Shown: positions 24,731 through 34,413, counted from the stretch's first letter. The stretch is DNA of 64,000 nt from Seongchinamella sediminis (GCF_003457605.1 NZ_QRAN01000018.1:1-64000), one strand, 5' to 3'. Numbers and translations: made by a program. The notes: generated by a model from the sequence alone, not told the origin.

Positions 24731-24733
24731 ACT

Positions 24734-24994
24734 ATGAAGTTCCAGTACGACCAAAGAAAGAGCGCATCTAATCTCAGGAAGCATGGGATAGATTTTGAGC
24801 AGGCGCAATTCCTGTGGGATGACCCTAACTTAGTTGAGTTAGCCGCGAGGTCTGATGATGAACCAAGATCAATCGTAATCGCTCGTTTCAATAGGCAGTA
24901 CTGGTCTGCCGTTTTTACCCTTAGAGACGAGGAGATTCGATTAATATCGGTCAGGCGATCTCGAAAAGCTGAGGTAGAGCTCTATGAAAGCTAA
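24734..24994 (+). CDS. brnT: BrnT family ribonuclease toxin
   Basis: 86 residues, normal length. It begins with FQYDQRKSASNLRKHGIDFEQAQ and ends with EEIRLISVRRSRKAEVELYE, the two conserved ends of BrnT toxins (RelE-like fold; the family inhibits translation by cutting RNA). The key basic residues in the RLISVRR segment are kept. It is followed by brnA with an 11-bp overlap. Codon use and GC are lower than in the neighbouring chromosome, fitting horizontal transfer. Confidence 0.92.
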   Translation: MKFQYDQRKSASNLRKHGIDFEQAQFLWDDPNLVELAARSDDEPRSIVIARFNRQYWSAVFTLRDEEIRLISVRRSRKAEVELYES

Positions 24995-25217
24995 AGATTT
25001 TGACAAAAAATTCGACCAGGGTAAGGAAGACATAGTTGAAGACCTGGATCTTTCCAGTCTCAAACGGCCGAATCAAACACCGCGACGAGTTAACGTAGAT
25101 TTTCCCGAATGGATGATTGTCTCTCTGGACAGAGAGGCGGCACGGCTGGGAGTCACGCGACAATCGATCATCAAAGTCTGGCTGGCTGAACGCCTTGAAC
25201 ACGCCTCTAACAAGTAA
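24984..25217 (+). CDS. brnA: BrnA family antitoxin (ribbon-helix-helix)
   Basis: 77 residues, overlapping brnT. The C-terminal half, RRVNVDFPEWMIVSLDREAA then LGVTRQSIIKVWLAERLE, is the RHH DNA-binding and dimerisation domain of this antitoxin class; the N-terminal part (KDFDKKFDQGKEDIVEDLDL) would bind and neutralise BrnT. The complex probably represses the promoter through the palindrome at 24714-24730. Its TAA stop lies inside the L'' box of the second attC-like site. Confidence 0.9.
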   Translation: MKAKDFDKKFDQGKEDIVEDLDLSSLKRPNQTPRRVNVDFPEWMIVSLDREAARLGVTRQSIIKVWLAERLEHASNK

Positions 25218-25259
25218 AGCAGGCGGATGGCTTCGCCGCGGACTCTTCAGGCGTTATTC
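25208..25259 (+). repeat. attC-like integron recombination site, downstream of brnTA
   Basis: Same architecture as the site at 24585: R'' TAAC (25208-25211), spacer AAG, L'' TAAAG (25215-25219), inner hairpin GGCG/CGCC with an 8-nt loop (25222-25237), L' CTTCA (25245-25249, one mismatch to L''), spacer GGC, R' GTTA (25253-25256). The short central GGCTTCGCC is also typical of environmental attC sites. The R' extension TTC departs from GTTRRRY. Confidence 0.55.
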
Positions 25260-25326
25260 TGCGGAGAGCGGCAACATAAGTTAACTTCAGGCACACTGCG
25301 GTAAAAGCCGCTGCACGATTCGCGCC

Positions 25327-27393
25327 TCACACCTTGGCAAATTCGCGCTTGCTGCCGGTCCAGCGCTTGATCAGGGGTTCGATCAATTCCGGGTGACTGG
25401 CCTGGATTTGGGTCGCCAGTGACTGCACCTGGTCCAGCAGGTGATTGTGCGCCGGCAGCTGGGCGATGCGAAATTCCATCAGGCCGGTTTGCCGGGTGCC
25501 GAGTACTTCCCCGGGGCCGCGCAGCTCCATGTCCTTTTCGGCGATAAAAAAGCCGTCGTTGCTGGCGCGCATGGCCTGCAGGCGCTGTTTGCCATTGAAC
25601 GACAGGGGGCTCTGGTACAGCAGCACACAGTGGCTGGCGGCGGTGCCGCGGCCCACGCGGCCGCGCAGCTGGTGTAACTGGGCGAGGCCCAGTCGCTCCG
25701 GGTTCTCGATGATCATCAGGCTGGCGTTGGGAACATCCACGCCCACCTCGATGACGGTGGTGGCGACCAGCAGGTCTATATCGGCAGCCTTGAATGCCGC
25801 CATCACGCTGTCTTTCTCGGCGGGCTTCAGGCGCCCGTGCACCAGCCCCACCCGCAGCCCGGGCAGTGCCGCTGCCAGTTCCGCGGCGGTGGCCTCGGCG
25901 GCCTGCGCCTGCAGTACATCGCTTTCCTCTACCAGGGTGCAGACCCAGTAGGCCTGGCGGCCGCCGGCGCAGGCCTTGCTGACCCGCTCGACAATCTGCT
26001 CGCGGCGGCTGTTGTCGATGAGTACCGTCTCCACCGGTTGCCGCCCCGGCGGCAGTTCATCGATCACCGAGCAGTCCAGGTCGGCGTAGGCCACCATCGA
26101 CAGGGTGCGGGGAATCGGTGTCGCGGTCATCACCAGCTGGTGCGGGCGGCCGATGTTCTGCCCCGATTTTTCGGTCAGCGACAGTCGCTGGTGAACCCCG
26201 AAGCGGTGTTGCTCGTCCACCACCACCAGGCCGAGCCGGTCGAACAGGACATCGCTCTGGAACAGGGCGTGGGTGCCGACCACCAGTCCAGCGTCACCGG
26301 CGGCGATGGCCTGCAGTGCCGCCTGACGTTTTTTGCCTTTACTGCGTCCGCTGAGCCAGGCAATGTCAATGTCCAGGCCGGCGAACCAGGTGGCGAAGTT
26401 GTTGCGATGTTGCTCCGCCAGGATTTCAGTGGGCGCCATGATCGCCACCTGGTAGCCGCTGGCAATGGCCTGCAGGGCAGCGGCAGCCGCCACCAGGGTC
26501 TTGCCGGAACCGACATCGCCCTGCACCAGTCGCAGCATCGGGTGGGGGCGGGCAATGTCGGCGTTGATCTCCGCCATCACCCGCTGCTGGGCGCCGGTGG
26601 GCTGGAAAGGCAGCGACGCCAGGAAGCGCGCCAGCAGCGCCGGGTCGCCGCCCAGCACTGGCGCGCCCTCTGCCTGTTGCTGCGCCCGCAGTCCCTGCAG
26701 GGTGAGGTTGTGGGCCACCAGCTCCTCGACCGCCAGCCGCAGCTGGGCCGGGTGCTCGCCATCGCGCAGGGCGTCCTGGGGGGCGTCCGGTGGCGGCGAA
26801 TGCAGGTAAATCAGCGCATCGCCCAGACCGTAGGCGAGATGGTGGTCGGCTGGCAGCAGCTCCCGGGGGGCACTGTGCCTGAGCCGGCTGACCGCCTGCA
26901 TGCACAGGTTGCGCCACTGGTTCTGGCCAATATTGCCAGTGGCGGGATACACCGGCGTCAGCGCTTCCTCGACGGGTACATCGGCGGCGTTTACCTGGCG
27001 GTACTCCGGGTGATACATCTCCAGCCCGCTGCTGCCGCGACGCACCTGGCCGAAGCAGCGCAGCCGGGTGCCGGGGCTGAGACTGTTTTTTTGCGCGGCG
27101 GAGAAATGAAAAAAGCGCAGGCTGATGGTGCCGCTGCCATCCTGCAGGCGAACCACCAGGCTGCGGCGCCGGCCGAAGGCAATGTCGGCCACCCGCACCT
27201 CTCCCTCTATCACCACGTCCACCCCTTCCCGGGTAGCGCCTATGGGAGTGACCCGGGTGCGGTCCTGATAGCGCAGCGGCAGGTGAAACAGCAGGTCCTC
27301 TACCCGGTGGATACCGGCGTCAGCGAGTTTGGCTGCCAGCTTGGGGCCAACGCCGCGGAGCTGGCTGACCGGGTCAGCGGCAATGCCCGACAC
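25327..27393 (-). CDS. recG: ATP-dependent DNA helicase RecG
   Basis: 688 residues from GTG 27393. An N-terminal wedge/OB domain (VSQLRGVGPKLAAKL, then GEVRVADI) is followed by superfamily 2 helicase motifs: QGDVGSGKT, APTEILAEQH, VGTHALFQ, DEQHRFGV, MTATPIPRT, and the C-terminal VATTVIEVGVDVPNA and QLRGRVGRG. RecG reverses stalled forks and branch-migrates Holliday junctions. Its GTG start overlaps the oxyR stop by one base, so it is cotranscribed with oxyR, as in Pseudomonas. Confidence 0.97.
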   Translation of the reverse strand: MSGIAADPVSQLRGVGPKLAAKLADAGIHRVEDLLFHLPLRYQDRTRVTPIGATREGVDVVIEGEVRVADIAFGRRRSLVVRLQDGSGTISLRFFHFSAAQKNSLSPGTRLRCFGQVRRGSSGLEMYHPEYRQVNAADVPVEEALTPVYPATGNIGQNQWRNLCMQAVSRLRHSAPRELLPADHHLAYGLGDALIYLHSPPPDAPQDALRDGEHPAQLRLAVEELVAHNLTLQGLRAQQQAEGAPVLGGDPALLARFLASLPFQPTGAQQRVMAEINADIARPHPMLRLVQGDVGSGKTLVAAAAALQAIASGYQVAIMAPTEILAEQHRNNFATWFAGLDIDIAWLSGRSKGKKRQAALQAIAAGDAGLVVGTHALFQSDVLFDRLGLVVVDEQHRFGVHQRLSLTEKSGQNIGRPHQLVMTATPIPRTLSMVAYADLDCSVIDELPPGRQPVETVLIDNSRREQIVERVSKACAGGRQAYWVCTLVEESDVLQAQAAEATAAELAAALPGLRVGLVHGRLKPAEKDSVMAAFKAADIDLLVATTVIEVGVDVPNASLMIIENPERLGLAQLHQLRGRVGRGTAASHCVLLYQSPLSFNGKQRLQAMRASNDGFFIAEKDMELRGPGEVLGTRQTGLMEFRIAQLPAHNHLLDQVQSLATQIQASHPELIEPLIKRWTGSKREFAKV

Positions 27394-28292
27394 TAATCTT
27401 TCAGCGCCTCGGCGAGTACATCAATGGCCTGGTGGCGGGGGTAGCTCACCCGCCAGGCCAGGGCAATCGTGCGGTGGGGGTTGGGGTCGGAGAACGGCCG
27501 CAGGACCAGCTCCTGTTCGCCGTAGGAAGCCACATTGGCCGCCGACTCGGGCAACACGGTGATGCCCATGCCGCTGGCGACCATATGTTTGAGGGTCTCC
27601 AGTGAACTCCCTTCCACCACCGCCTGGTCGCGGGCATTGTGCGCGGCGATGGATTCCTGCAAGCCCGGGCAGGCCTCGAGCACCTGGTCCCGGAAGCAGT
27701 GACCCTCACCCATCAGCAACACCCGGTGTTCCGCCAGGGCTGCCGGGTCAATTCTGTCGCTGGCGGCCAGGGGGTGGTCCTTCTGCAGCAGCACCATGAA
27801 CGGTTCATCGAACAGGGGGCGGGTTACGACCTCCGGTTCGGTAAAGGGCAGGGCGATGAAAATGGCGTCCAGGGCGCCGCTGCTCAGCTTTACCCGCAAA
27901 TCGGCGGTGTAGCTTTCCTCAATGTACATGGGCATGCCCGGCGCCAGTTTGCGGATGCGCGGCACCAGCCGGGGAAACAGGTAGGGTCCCACGGTGTAGA
28001 TGGCGCCCACCGAGAGCACACTGCCCAGCGGGTCCTTGCCCTGCTCGGCGAGGTGTACCAGGTTGTGAATTTCCTGGAGTACGGTGCGGGCCTGTTTGAC
28101 AATGCGCTCGCCGATGGGTGTTGGGCTCACCTTGTGCCGGGCGCGTTCGAACAGGCTGATACCCAGCTCTTCTTCCAGTTTTTTTATGGCGATGCTGAGC
28201 GTGGGCTGGCTGACGTTGCAGGCGTCGGCCGCCTTGCGGAAGTGCCCCGCTTCCGACAGGGCGACCAGGTAGCGCAGTTCAGTGAGCGTCAT
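27393..28292 (-). CDS. oxyR: Hydrogen-peroxide sensor OxyR (LysR family)
   Basis: 299 residues. An N-terminal winged helix (TELRYLVALSEAGHFRKAADACNVSQPT) and a C-terminal sensing domain with cysteines exactly at 199 and 208 (GHCFRDQVLEAC), the redox pair that forms a disulphide on peroxide exposure. It activates catalase, alkyl hydroperoxide reductase and related genes. Overlaps ridA upstream (ATGA) and recG downstream, forming a ridA-oxyR-recG operon. Confidence 0.96.
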   Translation of the reverse strand: MTLTELRYLVALSEAGHFRKAADACNVSQPTLSIAIKKLEEELGISLFERARHKVSPTPIGERIVKQARTVLQEIHNLVHLAEQGKDPLGSVLSVGAIYTVGPYLFPRLVPRIRKLAPGMPMYIEESYTADLRVKLSSGALDAIFIALPFTEPEVVTRPLFDEPFMVLLQKDHPLAASDRIDPAALAEHRVLLMGEGHCFRDQVLEACPGLQESIAAHNARDQAVVEGSSLETLKHMVASGMGITVLPESAANVASYGEQELVLRPFSDPNPHRTIALAWRVSYPRHQAIDVLAEALKD

Positions 28293-28675
28293 CAGACAGC
28301 CAGAATGGCTTCAACTTCGATGTCCACCGCTTTCGGCAGGGCGGCGACCTGGACGCAGGCGCGGGCCGGGTAGGGCTCGCGGAAGTACTCGGCCATGACC
28401 TCATTGACCGCGGCAAAGTCGCCCAGGTCGGTGAGGGAAATATTGATCTTGACGGCCTTGTCCAGGGAACCGCCCGCCGCCTCGGCGATAGCGGCAAGGT
28501 TGTCGAATACCTGCTTTGTCTGGGCCGTGATGTCGCCGCTGACCAGCTCCATGGAGCCGGGAACCAGCGGGATCTGGCCGGAGACCCATACCGTATTGCC
28601 CACTTTCACGGCCTGCGAGTAGGGGCCAATCGCTTCCGGTGCATTGGGGGTGGAGATAATGGCGCGGTTGCTCAC
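28292..28675 (-). CDS. ridA: RidA family enamine/imine deaminase
   Basis: 127 residues from GTG 28675. Typical RidA/YjgF sequence: APEAIGPYSQAVKVGNTVWVSGQIPL, QTKQVFDNLAAIAEAAG, and PARACVQVAALPKAVDIEVEAI with the key arginine and C-terminal glutamate. It hydrolyses reactive enamines made by PLP enzymes. Its stop overlaps the oxyR start; spoT ends 18 bp upstream, so spoT and ridA may be cotranscribed. Confidence 0.95.
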   Translation of the reverse strand: MSNRAIISTPNAPEAIGPYSQAVKVGNTVWVSGQIPLVPGSMELVSGDITAQTKQVFDNLAAIAEAAGGSLDKAVKINISLTDLGDFAAVNEVMAEYFREPYPARACVQVAALPKAVDIEVEAILAV

Positions 28676-28693
28676 GTGCTTGCTCCTGCTTGC

Positions 28694-30814
28694 CTAGTTC
28701 TTGAGACGGACTACCTTGCGCACGGAACTGGTGCTGCGCAGGCGTTTCATGATTCGCGCCAGGTGGACGCGGTTCTTAACCAGCATCTCGAGGTCGACGA
28801 AGGTAAACTGGTAATCCTTGTCCTCGGTGGAGATTTTCTCGATGTTAACGCCCATGGCGTTGATGCGGGTCGCCAGCACGGCGATCATGCCGCGGCGATT
28901 CTCTACCTCGATGCGCAATTCCACTGCGTATTCGCCTTCGACCTGGTCGTCCCAGCGCAGGGCCACCAGGCGTTCGCTGTTCTCGCGCATGTCGTTGAGG
29001 TTGTTGCAGCGCTCGCGATGCACAACCACGCCTTTTTCCGAGCTCAGGTAGCCCTCAATGGGGTCACCGGGTATCGGGTGGCAGCACTTGGCGTAGGTGA
29101 GCATAAAGCCCTCGGTGCCGCGGATCGCCACCGGGTGGGCGTGGTCCGGTTCGGAGTGGTCCGCATCCTCCTCGCCGAGGATTTGCTGGGCGGTGATCGC
29201 CGGCAGTCGGTTGCCGCGGGCGATGTCCTCCAGCAGCTGCTCCAGGCCGGGGTACTGGTGCTCGCCGAGAAACTCCTCCAGCTCGTCTTCCGGGATGGTC
29301 TCCAGGCTGCTGTCCATGGCAGCCAGGGCCCGGTCCAGCAGTCGCCGGCCCAGGGCGACCGAGTCTTCCCGGGTCTGGTGCTTGAGGAAGTGGCGGATGT
29401 TGGTCCGGGCCTTGGCGGTCACCGCGTAGTTGAACCAGGACGGGTTGGGGCTGGCGCCTTTGGCGGTGAGAATTTCCACCGTCTGACCGCTCTGCAGGGG
29501 CTCCGACAGGGGCGCCAGGCGGCGGTTGATGCGGCAGGCCACACAGCTGTTGCCGACATCGGTATGGACCGCGTAGGCGAAATCGACGGCGGTGGCACCC
29601 CGGGGGAGTTCCATGATGCGGCCCTTGGGGGTGAACACGTAGATCTCGTCCGGGAACAGGTCGATCTTGACGCTTTCAATGAATTCCAGCGAGTTACCCG
29701 CCCGTTGCTGCATTTCCAGCAGTCCCTGGACCCACTCCCTGGCCCGGGCATGGCTGCCATTGGTGGACTGGGTGTCGCTCTTGTACAACCAGTGGGCGGC
29801 GATGCCGTTGTTGGCCATGTCCTCCATCTCCCGGGTGCGGATCTGGATTTCAATGGGGACTCCGTGCATGCCCATCAATATGGTGTGCAGCGACTGGTAA
29901 CCGTTGGCCTTGGGAATGGCGATGTAATCCTTGAACTCCCCGGGCACCGGCTTGTACAGGCTGTGCACGCAGCCCAGTACGCGATAACAGGTGTCCACGG
30001 AGTCGACGATGATGCGAAAAGCGTAGATGTCCATGATCTCGGAGAAGGACTTCCGCTTGGACTTCATCTTCTTGTAAATGCTGTAGAGGTGCTTTTCCCG
30101 GCCCATCACCTCGGCTTCGTGGCCCTCCTGGGCCAGGGTGGCCTCTATCTGCTGGCGGATTTTGTCGACCAGCTCCTTGCGGTGGCCGCGGGCGTTGCGC
30201 AGGGCCGCCTTGATGCGGCGGGCGCGCATGGGGTGCAGGGCGGAAAAACCCAGATCCTCGAATTCCATACGCACGTTGTTCATGCCCAGGCGCATGGCGA
30301 TGGGGGCGTAGATCTCCAGGGTCTCCCGGGCGATCCGCCGGGCCTTGCTGGTCTGCAGCACGCCCAGGGTGCGCATGTTGTGGAGCCGGTCCGCCAGCTT
30401 GACCAGGATAACCCGTATGTCCCGGGCCATGGCCAGGGCCATCTTCTGGAAGTTCTCCGCCTGCTTCTCTTCCAGCGACTCGAACTCCATCTGGGTCAGC
30501 TTGCTGACCCCGTCAACCAGCTCCGCCACCGGGGCGCCGAACTGCTCGCCGATGGCGGACTTGGGAATGCCGGTGTCCTCGATGACGTCATGGAGCATGG
30601 CGGCCACCAGGCTCTGGTGGTCCATGTGCATGTCGGCGAGGATGATGGCCACCGCCAGCGGGTGGGTAACGTAGGGCTCGCCGCTGCGCCGCAGCTGGCC
30701 ATGGTGGGCCTGCTCGGCGAAGTAGTAGGCGCGTTTTACGCTATTGCTTTGCTCCGGGGTGAGGTAGCTCTGGAGCGTGTGGGTGAGGGCATCGATCGGC
30801 TGAACGGCGTTCAT
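28694..30814 (-). CDS. spoT: Bifunctional (p)ppGpp synthetase/hydrolase SpoT
   Basis: 706 residues. An N-terminal HD hydrolase (HHGQLRRSGEPYVTHP, MLHDVIEDT), the synthetase domain (YSIYKKMKSKRKSF, DIYAFRIIVDS, GYQSLHT), TGS (FTPKGRIMELPRGATAVDFAYAVHTD), a zinc-finger/helical region and a C-terminal ACT domain (GMIAVLATRINAMGVNIE). Both catalytic centres look intact. It sets the stringent-response alarmone level. The rpoZ gene is 30 bp upstream on the same strand, the usual rpoZ-spoT order. Confidence 0.98.
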   Translation of the reverse strand: MNAVQPIDALTHTLQSYLTPEQSNSVKRAYYFAEQAHHGQLRRSGEPYVTHPLAVAIILADMHMDHQSLVAAMLHDVIEDTGIPKSAIGEQFGAPVAELVDGVSKLTQMEFESLEEKQAENFQKMALAMARDIRVILVKLADRLHNMRTLGVLQTSKARRIARETLEIYAPIAMRLGMNNVRMEFEDLGFSALHPMRARRIKAALRNARGHRKELVDKIRQQIEATLAQEGHEAEVMGREKHLYSIYKKMKSKRKSFSEIMDIYAFRIIVDSVDTCYRVLGCVHSLYKPVPGEFKDYIAIPKANGYQSLHTILMGMHGVPIEIQIRTREMEDMANNGIAAHWLYKSDTQSTNGSHARAREWVQGLLEMQQRAGNSLEFIESVKIDLFPDEIYVFTPKGRIMELPRGATAVDFAYAVHTDVGNSCVACRINRRLAPLSEPLQSGQTVEILTAKGASPNPSWFNYAVTAKARTNIRHFLKHQTREDSVALGRRLLDRALAAMDSSLETIPEDELEEFLGEHQYPGLEQLLEDIARGNRLPAITAQQILGEEDADHSEPDHAHPVAIRGTEGFMLTYAKCCHPIPGDPIEGYLSSEKGVVVHRERCNNLNDMRENSERLVALRWDDQVEGEYAVELRIEVENRRGMIAVLATRINAMGVNIEKISTEDKDYQFTFVDLEMLVKNRVHLARIMKRLRSTSSVRKVVRLKN

Positions 30815-30844
30815 GGATATGCTGTTCTGCGATGCCCCTTCAGC

Positions 30845-31111
30845 TTAGAGGGGCTCGCTGCTGGCCTCCATCATGACTTCAGCCAGTTCCTCCTCGGCTT
30901 CCAGCTCGTCCTCGCGAGTGAGGATGTCGGGGGTGATCAGGCCTTCGGCGATTTCGCGCAGGGCGATCACGGTGGGCTTGTCGGATTCCTCCTGGACCAG
31001 GGGATCCTTGCCGCCGGTGGCCATTTGCCGGGCGCGCTTGCTGGCTACCATGACCAGCTCGAAGCGGTTAGCGACGTTTTCCAGGCAATCTTGAACGGTT
31101 ACACGTGCCAT
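30845..31111 (-). CDS. rpoZ: RNA polymerase omega subunit
   Basis: 88 residues from ATG 31111 ([20 protein letters not shown]). Matches the conserved omega start and the VASKRARQ segment, with an acidic C-terminal tail ([16 protein letters not shown]). It helps assemble RNA polymerase and mediates ppGpp response. Five extra upstream codons to ATG 31126 are unlikely to be used. It is transcribed with spoT. Confidence 0.97.
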   Translation of the reverse strand: MARVTVQDCLENVANRFELVMVASKRARQMATGGKDPLVQEESDKPTVIALREIAEGLITPDILTREDELEAEEELAEVMMEASSEPL

Positions 31112-31152
31112 GAATAAAATTTCCATTAGTGAGTAATTAAACAGGACCGGAA

Positions 31153-31158
31153 ATTATA
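31153..31158 (-). promoter_or_regulatory. Consensus -10 element upstream of rpoZ
   Basis: A perfect TATAAT on the minus strand lies about 42 bp upstream of the rpoZ start. The -35 region is weak (GGAGCA-like). It suggests that rpoZ-spoT has its own promoter separate from gmk. Confidence 0.4.
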
Positions 31159-31205
31159 CCCGTGTGCGGGTCATTGCTCCAGCGTGAATAATGCCCGCCG
31201 GGGGC

Positions 31206-31835
<630 letters not shown>

Positions 31836-32687
31836 TTATTCAATATTCTGGATTTGTTCACGCATCTGCTCGATCAGTACCTTCAGCTCCACCGCACTCT
31901 GGGTGGTGCCGCTGGAGGTTGACTTCGACGACAGAGTGTTGGCCTCGCGATTGAGCTCCTGCATCAAAAAATCCAGGCGCCGGCCACAGGGACCCCCCTT
32001 GTCCAGGGTCCGGCGAACCTCGGCCACGTGTGCGTCGAGCCGGTCCAGTTCCTCATCGACATCGGCCTTTTGCGCCATGTGCACCAGCTCCTGCTCCAGC
32101 CGGCCCTGGTCGACCTCCACATCCAGTTCGGCGATCCGGGCGACGACCCTGTCGCGCTGCTGCTGCAGCAGTTGCGGCACGCGCTGACGGGTCTCCGCCA
32201 CCGCGGCTTCCACCTGGCTGATCCGTTCGTCGATCAAGGCCGAGAGTTTTTCTCCTTCCCGGGCACGGTTGTCGGCCACGGTGTCCAGCGCCTGTTCAAA
32301 CAGCGATCGGGCCGACCGGTGCAGTTCCTCCTCGGAGTGCTCGGGGGCGCTGCAGACGCCGGGAAACTGAAGTACTTCCAGTGCTGTGGGTTGGCGGGTG
32401 TCGATAACTGCAGTCACGCGTTTGGCGGCCGCTGCCAGCTGTTGCAGCTGCTCCTGGTTGATCTCCAGGGATGCGCTGCGTTCGGGATGAGGCTGGATCC
32501 GCATCATGCAGTCCATCTTGCCCCTGGCCAGCTTGCGCGCCGCCAGTTCGCGCAGGCGGGTTTCCAGCGCGCGCAGGCTGTCTGGCAGCTTGAAGCTGCA
32601 ATCCAGGTAGCGATGATTGACGGATCGCAGCTCGACGGTCAGCACGCCCTGCTCGGTATTGCTGCTCTCCCGGGCAAAAGCGGTCAT
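31836..32687 (-). CDS. yicC: YicC/YloC family endoribonuclease
   Basis: 283 residues from ATG 32687, supported by AGGA eight bases upstream. It starts MTAFARESSNTEQG and contains RSVNHRYLDCSFKLP, GKMDCMMRI and the C-terminal GRRLDFLMQELNREANTLSSKS, all conserved. Family members are RNA-cleaving enzymes implicated in small-RNA decay and stress. Divergent from rph by 131 bp. Confidence 0.93.
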   Translation of the reverse strand: MTAFARESSNTEQGVLTVELRSVNHRYLDCSFKLPDSLRALETRLRELAARKLARGKMDCMMRIQPHPERSASLEINQEQLQQLAAAAKRVTAVIDTRQPTALEVLQFPGVCSAPEHSEEELHRSARSLFEQALDTVADNRAREGEKLSALIDERISQVEAAVAETRQRVPQLLQQQRDRVVARIAELDVEVDQGRLEQELVHMAQKADVDEELDRLDAHVAEVRRTLDKGGPCGRRLDFLMQELNREANTLSSKSTSSGTTQSAVELKVLIEQMREQIQNIE

Positions 32688-32818
32688 GCTGTGGATCCTG
32701 GCCAATACTGCGCTTCCTTGTAATTTAACGTGGGCTGGAAAGTGTAGCAGCTTGCCGGGACTGCTCACAGTGGGCTGCGACGCGTATACTTGCGCATTCT
32801 TTACAGTGGAGAGCTTGC

Positions 32819-33541
32819 ATGCAACGCCCCAGCGGTCGCAACCCGAATGAGCTTCGGGACATTACCATCACCCGTAATTTTACCTGTCACGCAGAGGGTT
32901 CCGTCCTCATCTGCTTCGGCAATACCAAGGTTATTTGCACCGCCAGCGTGGAGGAGGGGGTGCCCCGTTTCCTGCGCGGCAAGGGCAGCGGCTGGGTCAC
33001 CGCCGAATACGGGATGCTGCCGCGCTCGACCGACAGCCGCATGGGGCGCGAGGCCGCTCGCGGCAAACAGGGTGGCCGCACAGTGGAAATCCAGCGCCTG
33101 ATAGGACGCTCCCTGCGCGCCGCCCTCGACCTGAAAAAGCTCGGCGAGAATACCATCACCATCGACTGCGACGTGATCCAGGCCGATGGCGGTACCCGCA
33201 CTGCCTCCATCACCGGCGCCCTGGTGGCGCTGGTGGACGCCATCAACTACCTGCAGCGGCAGAAAATCATCAACACCGACCCGCTGCTGGAGATGGTGGC
33301 CTCGGTATCCGTGGGGGTCTACCAGGGGGTGCCCGTGCTGGATCTGGACTATCCCGAGGATTCGGCCGCCGATACTGACATGAATGTGATCATGGGTGAA
33401 TCAGGCGGCTTTATCGAGGTGCAGGGCACCGCCGAGCAGGCACCGTTCAAGCGCGATGAGCTCAATGCCATGCTGGACCTGGCCAGTGAGGGGATTTTCC
33501 AGCTGATCGGGAGGCAGAAGGCGGCGCTGGCGGAGGGTTGA
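32819..33541 (+). CDS. rph: Ribonuclease PH
   Basis: 240 residues, full length (a truncated form is known in some E. coli strains; this one is complete). Motifs: [45 protein letters not shown] and [19 protein letters not shown]. It removes 3' nucleotides from tRNA precursors using phosphate. The neighbours crc and pyrE downstream match the Pseudomonas order. Confidence 0.97.
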   Translation: MQRPSGRNPNELRDITITRNFTCHAEGSVLICFGNTKVICTASVEEGVPRFLRGKGSGWVTAEYGMLPRSTDSRMGREAARGKQGGRTVEIQRLIGRSLRAALDLKKLGENTITIDCDVIQADGGTRTASITGALVALVDAINYLQRQKIINTDPLLEMVASVSVGVYQGVPVLDLDYPEDSAADTDMNVIMGESGGFIEVQGTAEQAPFKRDELNAMLDLASEGIFQLIGRQKAALAEG

Positions 33542-33648
33542 GGTTTTCGGCACTTGCTTTGTGGGCGCGCCGGTTGGACCTAGCAGATGTAAGTTCCTGG
33601 CTTTACCGGGATGACGTGCCCCCAGGATGACTAACGGGCTGTGGAGGA

Positions 33649-34413
33649 CTACAGCTCGATGTCGTAATCCATGATCACCGGGGCGTGGCTGGAGAACTCG
33701 CGGCTCTTGTAGATAGCGCCGTAGTCCACCGCGTATTGCAGCCCCTTGGAGATCACGTGGAAGTCGGTGCGCCAGCCATTCTTGCTGCGGTCGCCCCCGG
33801 GCCACCAGGTGAATTCGTCCTGGTCGGAATTGATCTCACGGAAGGCGTCCACGTAGCCTTCGGTGAACAGCTCGTTCATCCACTGGCGCTCCTCCGCCAG
33901 AAAGCCCGATACGGTGCTGTTGCTCTCGGTGTCCTGGACATCGCCGGGGGTGTGGGCAATATTCCAGCCGCCACAGATAATGAATTCACGGCGCTTGTTG
34001 CGGACCTTTTGCAGATGGTTGCCCAGCAGCTCGAAAAATTCGTTCTTGCGGGCCTGTTGCCCAGCGTTTCCCGGTTCGGCGTGAGGCGCCAACAGACAGC
34101 CCACGCTGATGTTTTCGTAGTCCGCCTGGATGTAACGGCCTTCCATATCGAAGTCGGCGAAACCGAGGCCAGTCATGATGGCCTTGGGCAGTTGGCGGCA
34201 GTAAATGGCCACGCCATTGGCCTTGCCGTCGATGTCGTCGAAGAAATAAGGATTATAGTCTTCCGGGAAGAACAGGTTGTCCTGCAGGTCGTACTCAGAG
34301 CACTGTAAATCCTGGATGCAGACAACGTCGGCGTCCTGTTCTTTCAGCCAGTCGTAAAATCCATTTTCAGCGGCCTTCCTGATGCCGTCGGCGCTGAAGC
34401 TGATGATGCGCAT
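33649..34413 (-). CDS. crc: Crc-like protein of the exonuclease III fold
   Basis: 254 residues, exonuclease III-type fold (MRIISFSADGIRKAAENGFYD to the end) with pattern and length like Pseudomonas Crc. Catalytic positions of true exonuclease III are altered: the metal-binding Glu is Asp (IQDLQ), GDxN is GGWN, and the SDHAP histidine motif is SSHAP. Known: Crc lacks nuclease activity and works with Hfq in carbon catabolite repression. Position between rph and pyrE is the Pseudomonas crc locus. Whether it represses catabolism here is inference. Confidence 0.75.
   Translation of the reverse strand: MRIISFSADGIRKAAENGFYDWLKEQDADVVCIQDLQCSEYDLQDNLFFPEDYNPYFFDDIDGKANGVAIYCRQLPKAIMTGLGFADFDMEGRYIQADYENISVGCLLAPHAEPGNAGQQARKNEFFELLGNHLQKVRNKRREFIICGGWNIAHTPGDVQDTESNSTVSGFLAEERQWMNELFTEGYVDAFREINSDQDEFTWWPGGDRSKNGWRTDFHVISKGLQYAVDYGAIYKSREFSSHAPVIMDYDIEL

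Larger units (their letters stand above)
24664..25253 (+). mobile_element. Putative integron gene cassette carrying brnT-brnA
   Basis: Two attC-like sites bound a segment of about 590 bp that contains only the toxin-antitoxin pair, its promoter and operator. GC is near 47 percent in a sampled line, clearly below the flanking genes. The brnA stop codon lies within the second site, as is usual for cassettes. Toxin-antitoxin cassettes are common in chromosomal integrons. No integron integrase is seen within 64 kb, so this would be an orphan cassette (attC cluster lacking an integrase). Confidence 0.5.

Noticed and set aside
28676-31117. 813-codon open frame antisense to spoT and rpoZ
   Set aside because: High-GC genes leave long open frames on the other strand; the minus strand holds complete SpoT and omega proteins.
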